Source: Metabacillus litoralis
GTDB lineage: Bacteria > Bacillota > Bacilli > Bacillales > Bacillaceae
Assembly (NCBI RefSeq): GCF_020524045.1
Contig: NZ_JAIVKL010000004.1
Coordinates: 106,985 to 170,984, forward strand
Length of the DNA stretch: 64,000 nucleotides
Direction of reading: 5' to 3'
Made by a program: the position numbers and the translations under genes
Part shown: in pieces, positions 58,408 to 64,000 of the stretch
Position numbering within the stretch: position 1 is the stretch's first letter
Layout: each line of letters opens with the position of its first letter
The notes under the pieces: model-generated
Databases searched by the model: none
What the model was told of the DNA's origin: nothing
Seen by the model: the letters and a program-made list of their open reading frames with translations, nothing else

Positions 58408-59820
58408 ATGTCGAAACAACAAATTGGTGTAATTGGCTTAGCTGTAATGGGAAAAAATTTAGCATTGAATATTGAGAGTCGTGGATTTTCAGTATCAGTT
58501 TTTAACCGTTCAGCAGAAAAAACAGAGGAATTCTTATCAGAAGCAAAAGGAAAGAATGTAGTAGGTACATACAGCATTGAAGAGTTTGTACAATCATTAG
58601 AAACACCACGTAAGATTTTATTAATGGTTAAAGCTGGGGTTCCAACTGATGCTACAATCGAACAGCTTTTACCACATCTTGATAAAGGAGATATCTTAAT
58701 TGACGGCGGAAATACGCTTTATACAGATACACAACGTCGTAACAAGGATCTTGCTGAGAGTGGAATCCATTTCATAGGTACTGGTGTTTCAGGTGGAGAA
58801 GAAGGAGCTCTTAAAGGACCTTCAATCATGCCTGGTGGACAAAAAGAAGCATTTGATTTAGTTCAACCTATTTTAGAAGCTATTTCTGCAAAAGTAGAGG
58901 GAGATCCATGTTGTACTTATATTGGTCCAGATGGAGCAGGTCACTACGTGAAAATGGTTCATAACGGAATTGAATATGGAGATATGCAATTAATTTCTGA
59001 AGCATATTTCTTATTGAAGAACGTATTAGGATTAACTGCTGACGAGCTTCATGAAGTATTTGCTGAATGGAATAAAGGTGAGCTTGATAGCTACCTTATC
59101 GAAATCACAGCTGATATCTTCACGAAGAAGGATGATGAAACTGGTAAGCCTCTAGTAGATGTGATTTTAGATACTGCAGGTCAAAAAGGTACAGGTAAAT
59201 GGACAAGTAAAAGTGCGCTAGATTTAGGTGTGCCACTTCCAATCATTACAGAATCAGTTTTTGCACGTTTTATTTCAGCAATGAAGGACGAGCGTCAAAA
59301 AGCAAGTAAAATTCTTTCAGGCCCAACAGTGAAGCCTTTTGAAGGTAATAAAGAAGAGTTAATTGAAGCTGTACGTAAAGCATTATACATGAGTAAGATT
59401 GTTTCATATGCTCAAGGGTTTGCTCAAATGAGAGCTGCTTCTGAAGAATATAACTGGGATTTAAAATACGGTGATATTGCAATGATTTTCCGTGGAGGTT
59501 GTATCATCCGTGCTGCATTCCTACAGAAAATTAAAGATGCGTATGATAAAGAGCCACAATTAGCAAACCTTTTACTTGATGATTACTTTAAAGAAATCGT
59601 TGAAGGTTACCAAGGTGCGCTTCGTGAAATTTTATCTGTTGCGATTGTAAACGGTGTTCCAGTACCATGCTTCTCATCTGCACTTGCTTATTATGATAGC
59701 TATCGTACGGAAACACTTCCAGCAAATCTGTTACAAGCACAACGTGACTATTTCGGTGCTCACACTTACCAACGTGTTGACAAAGAAGGAACTTTCCATA
59801 CAGAATGGATGGAAAAATAA
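58408..59820 (+). CDS. gndA: 6-phosphogluconate dehydrogenase, decarboxylating
   Basis: Oxidises 6-phosphogluconate to ribulose 5-phosphate and CO2 in the pentose phosphate pathway. The 470-residue protein has the dinucleotide fold [33 protein letters not shown] (NRS-x-x-KT is usual for NADP use), the signature [37 protein letters not shown] and the catalytic [13 protein letters not shown]. It corresponds to yqjI of B. subtilis and is convergent with zwf. Confidence 0.97.
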   Translation: MSKQQIGVIGLAVMGKNLALNIESRGFSVSVFNRSAEKTEEFLSEAKGKNVVGTYSIEEFVQSLETPRKILLMVKAGVPTDATIEQLLPHLDKGDILIDGGNTLYTDTQRRNKDLAESGIHFIGTGVSGGEEGALKGPSIMPGGQKEAFDLVQPILEAISAKVEGDPCCTYIGPDGAGHYVKMVHNGIEYGDMQLISEAYFLLKNVLGLTADELHEVFAEWNKGELDSYLIEITADIFTKKDDETGKPLVDVILDTAGQKGTGKWTSKSALDLGVPLPIITESVFARFISAMKDERQKASKILSGPTVKPFEGNKEELIEAVRKALYMSKIVSYAQGFAQMRAASEEYNWDLKYGDIAMIFRGGCIIRAAFLQKIKDAYDKEPQLANLLLDDYFKEIVEGYQGALREILSVAIVNGVPVPCFSSALAYYDSYRTETLPANLLQAQRDYFGAHTYQRVDKEGTFHTEWMEK

Positions 59821-59829
59821 ACACTATAC

Positions 59830-59873
59830 GAAAACAGACAATCCAAATAAATGGCTTGTCTGTTTTTTTTTTG
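59830..59873 (+). terminator. Terminator after gndA
   Basis: AAAACAGACAA pairs with TTGTCTGTTTT, followed by a long T run. Confidence 0.9.
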
Positions 59874-60323
59874 TATTTGACTGTTTTAAAAATGGTTTTT
59901 GTTTTCGTGGCATTATCGGAGACTGAATTGAATTTGTATAATAATTAAGTATGAGAAAACAATTTTTATATTTAATATAACTACCTAGCTTTTGTGGCTT
60001 CTCATTTTAAGTCACATTACACATTTGTATTAACTTGGTCAATATATATCAAAAAATGATTAACAATCAAAAAAAGAGCTATTACATAGGTAATAGCACA
60101 ATTAGGAGTTTACTAGGGTTGCCTCTTACAATGTTAGTATATGCTACATTAAATTGATCGCATGAGGCAAATAGACAGGCTAATCCGCACATTTTTCGAT
60201 CAGCCGCTGTTAAACATGGTCATTGGTTTCCGTTAAAGTGTTCCACAGTCTTAGAGCATTCAAGGTGATATCTCCATTGAACCCAGAAGAAACATGACAG
60301 GGACTTAATGTGACTATAAATAG
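59874..60323. other. Gene-poor stretch between gndA and zwf
   Basis: No intact gene is seen. On the minus strand a strong terminator (60069-60100) lies downstream of the 31-codon frame at 60324-60419. Between them the same reading frame continues with four in-frame stops, which could be a decayed coding region. 59874-60068 is AT-rich without recognisable features. Confidence 0.45.
60069..60100 (-). terminator. Minus-strand terminator
   Basis: GCTATTAC pairs with GTAATAGC around a short loop, followed on the minus strand by a T run (A run at 60069-60075 on the plus strand). It implies a transcript coming from the right, from the region of the small frame at 60324-60419. Confidence 0.7.
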
Positions 60324-60419
60324 CTAAGTAAACAATGTAGAAATGCTACCTAAAATAACACCTGCTAAACATCCTATATTAATGCACTTTAAGAAATTTT
60401 TTGGATAATAGAGTTCCAT
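60324..60419 (-). CDS. Possible small membrane peptide or truncated gene
   Basis: A 31-codon frame starting MELYYPKNFLKCINIGCLAG and ending in a hydrophobic stretch (VILGSISTLFT). AGGGAGGG lies 6 bases before the ATG. I do not recognise it. After the TAG stop the same frame stays open for about 37 codons and then meets three more stops before the terminator at 60069. It may therefore be the start of a decayed larger gene rather than a true peptide. Confidence 0.35.
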   Translation of the reverse strand: MELYYPKNFLKCINIGCLAGVILGSISTLFT

Positions 60420-60531
60420 TTGTATCCCTCCCTAAGGGGAATTTACCATGTATTTACGGACATATGCAATGAAAATAACAAAACAATTATTAGTAATTAA
60501 TGACAAAAGATTGAGAATCATAAAAAAGCCG

Positions 60532-60558
60532 ATCATAGAATATCTATTGATCGGCTTA
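60532..60558 (-). terminator. Terminator after zwf (minus strand)
   Basis: On the minus strand AAGCCGATCA pairs with TGATCGGCTT and a run of T residues follows. It lies about 80 bases past the zwf stop. Confidence 0.85.
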
Positions 60559-60638
60559 GTCGTTTCATTTTTCATTTTTGATATCGATTCCATATTGTAC
60601 TTATAAAAAGGAATTAACTTTTTAATAGCCATTGTTCA

Positions 60639-62117
60639 TTAATTTATTGGCCACCATTGGAACCCATCCTGTTTAAGCATGTTATCAGCTTCGTCAGGGC
60701 CCATAGAGCCTGAAGGGTAAGTAGTAAGTGCTGCTAATCCTTTTTTCCAAGCTTCTGAAATTGGATCTACATAACTCCATGATAGGGCAACTTCATCCCA
60801 ATGGGTGAAGTTCGTTGCATCTCCACGCATACAATCATAAAGAAGTTTTTCATAAGCTTCAGGAGTGTTGATACCTTCTAAGAAATTATTAGAAAGATCT
60901 AAATTAACTGGTTTAGAATAGTCAGCTTCATCATCTTTTTTAGCATTTAATTGAAGTGTGATTCCCTCTTCTGGTTGAATATGAATAACTAGTAAGTTAG
61001 GAGGAACTGTTTCACCTTTATTATAATAAAGATTCATTGGAATATCTTTAAACTGAACAACAATTTTAGTTGATTTTGCTGCCATCCGTTTTCCTGTTCT
61101 TATATAGAAAGGAACGCCAGCCCATCTAAAGTTGTCTATAAGAAGCTTTCCAGCAACATATGTTTCAGTTTGTGATTGATCTTCAACATTGTTTTCTTCA
61201 CGGTATCCAACTAGTTGTTTATCTTCTAGTTTACCGCCTACATATTGTCCTCTAATAAAATATTTAGAAACATCTTCATCTTTTACAGCTCTTAGTGCTC
61301 TTAATACTTTTACTTTTTCACTTCTAATTTCATCAGTCGTTAATTTAATCGGTGGCTCCATAGCAAGTAAAGCAACCATTTGAAGCATATGATTTTGTAC
61401 CATATCACGAAGAGCACCTGATTTTTCGTAATAACGTCCGCGATCTTCAACACCTAAAACTTCACTTGATGTTACTTGGATGTTTGAGATGTAGCGGTTA
61501 TTCCATAGAGGTTCAAACAAGGCATTTGCAAAACGGATAACCTCGATATTTTGAACCATTTCTTTTCCTAAGTAATGATCAATACGATAGATTTGATCTT
61601 CATTAAAAGCTTCACGAATTTCTTGGTTTAGCTTTTGTGCGGATGGAAGGTCATGACCAAATGGTTTTTCGATAACAAGCCTACTCCAGCCATCAGTTGC
61701 AGTTAAACCTTCTTTTTTAAGATTTTGTGCGATTGTACCAAAAAATTCTGGTGCCATCGCTAAATAAAAGATACGGTTGCCTTCTGTTTGATAAGTTCCA
61801 TCTAACTTACTTAATAAATCATTAAGCTCTAAATAAGAAGAAGGATTTGTTACATCAAATGGATGATAATGGAAATGTGATGAAAATTCATCTAAATTCT
61901 TTGATTCTTTCATTGATGTTTGGATTGAATCGGAAACATTGCTACGAAATTCTTCATTTGTCCATGGTCTTCTTCCAACACCGACAACTGCAAAATTCTC
62001 GCCAATTTTATTGTTTTGCACAAGGCGATAAATAGATGGAAACAGCTTTCTTTTTGCTAGATCACCTGTTGCTCCAAAAATGACAATAACTGATTTAGGA
62101 TGTTCTTGTGTAATCAC
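60639..62117 (-). CDS. zwf: Glucose-6-phosphate 1-dehydrogenase
   Basis: First step of the oxidative pentose phosphate pathway, forming 6-phosphogluconolactone and NADPH. The 492-residue protein has the N-terminal NADP motif FGATGDLAKRKLFPS, the active-site signature RIDHYLGKEMVQN and EKPFGHD. It starts with GTG (minus strand, 62117), with GAGGT about 7 bases upstream. It faces gndA, which catalyses the later oxidative step. Confidence 0.97.
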   Translation of the reverse strand: MITQEHPKSVIVIFGATGDLAKRKLFPSIYRLVQNNKIGENFAVVGVGRRPWTNEEFRSNVSDSIQTSMKESKNLDEFSSHFHYHPFDVTNPSSYLELNDLLSKLDGTYQTEGNRIFYLAMAPEFFGTIAQNLKKEGLTATDGWSRLVIEKPFGHDLPSAQKLNQEIREAFNEDQIYRIDHYLGKEMVQNIEVIRFANALFEPLWNNRYISNIQVTSSEVLGVEDRGRYYEKSGALRDMVQNHMLQMVALLAMEPPIKLTTDEIRSEKVKVLRALRAVKDEDVSKYFIRGQYVGGKLEDKQLVGYREENNVEDQSQTETYVAGKLLIDNFRWAGVPFYIRTGKRMAAKSTKIVVQFKDIPMNLYYNKGETVPPNLLVIHIQPEEGITLQLNAKKDDEADYSKPVNLDLSNNFLEGINTPEAYEKLLYDCMRGDATNFTHWDEVALSWSYVDPISEAWKKGLAALTTYPSGSMGPDEADNMLKQDGFQWWPIN

Positions 62118-62167
62118 GTTCGTACCTCACTTTGTCAAATGCATTTATTTATTTCATCAGTGCAAAA

Positions 62168-62195
62168 ATTATAAAAACGATACGTTTTTTATAAT
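62168..62195. promoter_or_regulatory. 28-bp palindrome upstream of zwf
   Basis: ATTATAAAAACG and CGTTTTTTATAAT are nearly perfect inverted arms around AT. Each outer end contains a TATAAT reading outward. The site lies 51 bases before the zwf start. It may be an operator; no known regulator was assigned. Confidence 0.4.
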
Positions 62196-62744
62196 AAAGC
62201 TTATTTTTACTATGTAATCGCGTTATTTGAACACTGATCGTAAAATACTCCTATACAAATACTTAATTTTAAAGGTTATCGTAAAGTAAATCAAACATAA
62301 ACGTTTAAATGTTGTTCTTTACTTATTATAAACGATTGTAAAAAAAATATCGTCTGATATGCACCTAAATTAATAAAATGTTTCTATAATTCAGTCTATT
62401 CTAGTAAATAATATCGGATTGGTCAAGTATTGTTTCTTACATTTATTTCATATAGCTCACATATGAAGGTTCTATTCTAAAATATAGTTGAGGTTTATCG
62501 TTTTATTAAAATAGTTTTTTGGTTTTGTATTGTTTGTTATTAAAGCAAATGCAAAGTAGTAAGCATGAAGAGTAAGAGATAAGTTGAGTTTGTATAAAAG
62601 AGTATTAGCGCTTACCTTGTTTTGCTCTATCTACTTAAATAGAACCTCCGTTTTGTACTCGATGTGTTTCAAAACATCATTGTTTCGCTATTTTTCACTT
62701 TCGTGTATTCTAAGAGAAGTGATGATTATTAGGAGGAACTGTAA
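62196..62744. other. Divergent intergenic region between zwf and rnz
   Basis: No coding frame is found on either strand. It holds a minus-strand promoter at 62398-62426 and a small GATGT...ACATC hairpin at 62661-62678. The rnz promoter was not identified with confidence. Confidence 0.45.
62398..62426 (-). promoter_or_regulatory. Sigma-A promoter reading towards zwf
   Basis: On the minus strand TTGACC, a 17-base spacer and TAGAAT. Use of this promoter would give zwf a leader of about 275 bases that includes the palindrome at 62168-62195. Confidence 0.6.
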
Positions 62745-63677
62745 GTGAATGTTATGTTTCTTGGGACAGGTGCTGGAATTCCCGCCAAATCTCGTAATGT
62801 TACAAGTATTGCTTTGCAATTATTAGAAGAAAGAAATGCTGTTTGGCTTTTTGATTGTGGAGAAGCAACACAGCATCAAATTTTACATACACCAATAAAA
62901 CCTCGAAAAATTGAAAAAATCTTTATTACACATTTACATGGCGATCATATTTATGGATTACCTGGTTTGATAAGCAGTCGTTCTTTTCAAGGTGGTGAAG
63001 GTCTTTTAACAATTTATGGACCGAAGGGAATAGAGGAGTTTGTTAAAATTGCTCTATCTGTTAGTCATACACACCTTAGTTATTTTATTAAGTTTATAGA
63101 AATTGAAGAAGGGGTCATTTTTGAAGATCATCTGTTTCAAGTGACTGCCATAAAACTTGAACATGGAATTGATTCATATGGATATCGTGTAATAGAAAAA
63201 GACTTACCTGGCACTTTATTAGTGGATAAGCTTGAACAAGCGGGAATTAAACCAGGTCCCATTTATCAAAAAATCAAGAGTGGTGATACAGTTACACTAG
63301 AGGATGGTTCTGTTATACATGGACCTGATTTTATTGGTCCAGCCCAAAAGGGGAGAATTGTGACAATATTAGGAGATACAAGATTTTCTAAAAGAAGTTT
63401 AGAGCTTGCAGAGCAAGCTGACTTACTAATCCATGAAGCGACCTTTTCTGAAGAAGATGAAAAACTAGCTTATAATTATTTTCATTCCACAACGAAGCAA
63501 GCTGCTCAGGTTGCTTATGAAGCTAAAGCTAAGAAGCTTATTCTCACTCATATTAGCTCACGTTATCAAACAGATCATGATTTAGACAAATTAGTAAAGG
63601 AAGCTCAAGCTATATTCCCAAATTCTTTTATTGCCAATGATTTTATGCAAATGGAAATTCCTAAAAAGCGTGAATAA
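62745..63677 (+). CDS. rnz: Ribonuclease Z
   Basis: Metallo-beta-lactamase endonuclease that trims the 3' end of tRNA precursors lacking encoded CCA. The 310-residue product has the zinc motif [15 protein letters not shown], the family's flexible-arm region ([28 protein letters not shown]), GDTRFS and LTHISSRY. The GTG start follows AGGAGG by 8 bases. It is divergent from zwf, as in B. subtilis (yqjK). Confidence 0.96.
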   Translation: MNVMFLGTGAGIPAKSRNVTSIALQLLEERNAVWLFDCGEATQHQILHTPIKPRKIEKIFITHLHGDHIYGLPGLISSRSFQGGEGLLTIYGPKGIEEFVKIALSVSHTHLSYFIKFIEIEEGVIFEDHLFQVTAIKLEHGIDSYGYRVIEKDLPGTLLVDKLEQAGIKPGPIYQKIKSGDTVTLEDGSVIHGPDFIGPAQKGRIVTILGDTRFSKRSLELAEQADLLIHEATFSEEDEKLAYNYFHSTTKQAAQVAYEAKAKKLILTHISSRYQTDHDLDKLVKEAQAIFPNSFIANDFMQMEIPKKRE

Positions 63678-63708
63678 TAAGGTGTTTGTGATAGACTTTT
63701 TTGGTAGG

Positions 63709-63748
63709 GACTTCCTTGAGTGCTTTTTTAACTTAGGGAAGTCTTTTT
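63709..63748 (+). terminator. Terminator after rnz
   Basis: GACTTCC with TTGAG pairs with CTTAGGGAAGTC (slightly imperfect), then seven T residues. Confidence 0.75.
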
Positions 63749-63798
63749 TTATTGAGATAGTCCTTTTAGATAAAGGTGTTTTTATTGATTAATGTCTA

Positions 63799-63870
63799 AT
63801 CGAAGATAAATCAGCAGAATCGAAGATAAATTCTCTTAATCGAAGATAAAATCGAAAAAACGAAGATAAA
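63799..63870 (+). repeat. Phased array of four CGAAGATAAA repeats, 20-bp period
   Basis: CGAAGATAAA occurs at 63801, 63821, 63841 and 63861, each separated by exactly 10 variable bases (TCAGCAGAAT, TTCTCTTAAT, ATCGAAAAAA). A degenerate fifth unit, CGAAGATGA, is at 63942, and ATCGATAAAG occurs at 63915 and 63949. It lies between the rnz terminator and the start of the next gene. Confidence 0.85.
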
Positions 63871-63970
63871 TCCGAAAGGGACTTTTAAGCCCCCTTAATC
63901 ACTTGGACACGAAAATCGATAAAGAGTACAATCTTTTTAACCGAAGATGATCGATAAAGGTGGTGAGGGA

Positions 63971-64000
63971 ATGGCTAAGAAGAAGATCGAACTTTTTGAG
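63971..64000 (+). CDS. Start of a further gene, cut by the window edge
   Basis: ATG at 63971 opens the frame MAKKKIELFE, which continues past the end. GGTGGTGAGGG lies directly upstream and could serve as ribosome site. Ten codons are too few to identify the product. Confidence 0.5.
   Translation, partial: MAKKKIELFE

Noticed and set aside
60432..60632. 66-codon minus-strand frame downstream of zwf
   Set aside because: It has no ribosome-binding site and runs through the zwf terminator stem at 60532-60558.
63799..63870. Possible CRISPR array
   Set aside because: Repeats are only about 10 bp with 10-bp spacers; CRISPR repeats and spacers are both roughly 24 bp or more, and no cas genes are present.

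Overview
The window comes from a low-GC, endospore-forming member of the Bacillaceae. Evidence for this is the sporulation genes spoIVB and spo0A, strong AGGAGG ribosome-binding sites, frequent TTG and GTG starts, and gene order largely collinear with the nusB-to-rnz segment of Bacillus subtilis. Compared with B. subtilis it carries additional blocks: mutA-mutB-meaB, a urea transporter plus urease cluster, a FapR-type fabH, a CheW gene and several lipoproteins. The genus cannot be fixed from sequence alone. I saw no rRNA, tRNA, CRISPR array, phage or IS transposase.

Layout. 1-8.4 kb: nusB, folD, xseA, xseB, ispA, dxs, tlyA, argR (one-carbon metabolism, isoprenoids, rRNA methylation, arginine control). 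8.5-13 kb: recN, spoIVB, spo0A with a conserved control region. 13-16.6 kb: a ferritin-like protein and a KAS III gene behind a FapR-type operator, a small yycC gene, a GDPD and a DUF2627 protein. 16.8-27.4 kb: bkdR, then the sigma-54-dependent ptb-bcd-buk-lpdV-bkdAA-bkdAB-bkdB operon. 27.5-34.1 kb: a lipid kinase on the minus strand and methylmalonyl-CoA mutase with its chaperone. 34.3-42.7 kb: brxB, artPQR, yqjA, an L,D-transpeptidase, a tiny Prli42 gene, mce, yqjD, yqjE. 42.8-45.9 kb: CAP-domain lipoprotein, RodA-like protein, BsuPI lipoprotein. 46.2-56.3 kb: urtABCDE-ureABCEFGD. 56.4-64 kb: cheW, polYB, gndA, zwf, rnz and the first codons of a further gene.

How the genes fit together. The bkd operon turns branched-chain amino acids into acyl-CoA primers, which the nearby KAS III (FabH) can use for branched fatty acids. 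Isoleucine and valine breakdown also gives propionyl-CoA, which yqjD, mce and mutAB/meaB could channel to succinyl-CoA; no biotin carboxylase subunit is present in the window. The urt-ure cluster imports and splits urea. Its leader carries tandem GlnR/TnrA-type boxes and a cre-like site, which suggests nitrogen and carbon control. gndA and zwf are pentose-phosphate enzymes on opposite strands.

The least ordinary content is non-coding. There is a family of about 160-bp intergenic repeats with imperfect terminal inverted repeats (four full copies and one partial). Two larger GC-rich repeats share a core. A strictly 20-bp phased array precedes the last gene. A hairpin lies between the Shine-Dalgarno sequence and the start codon of mutA. 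Terminators separate both solute-binding-protein genes (artP, urtA) from their permease genes.
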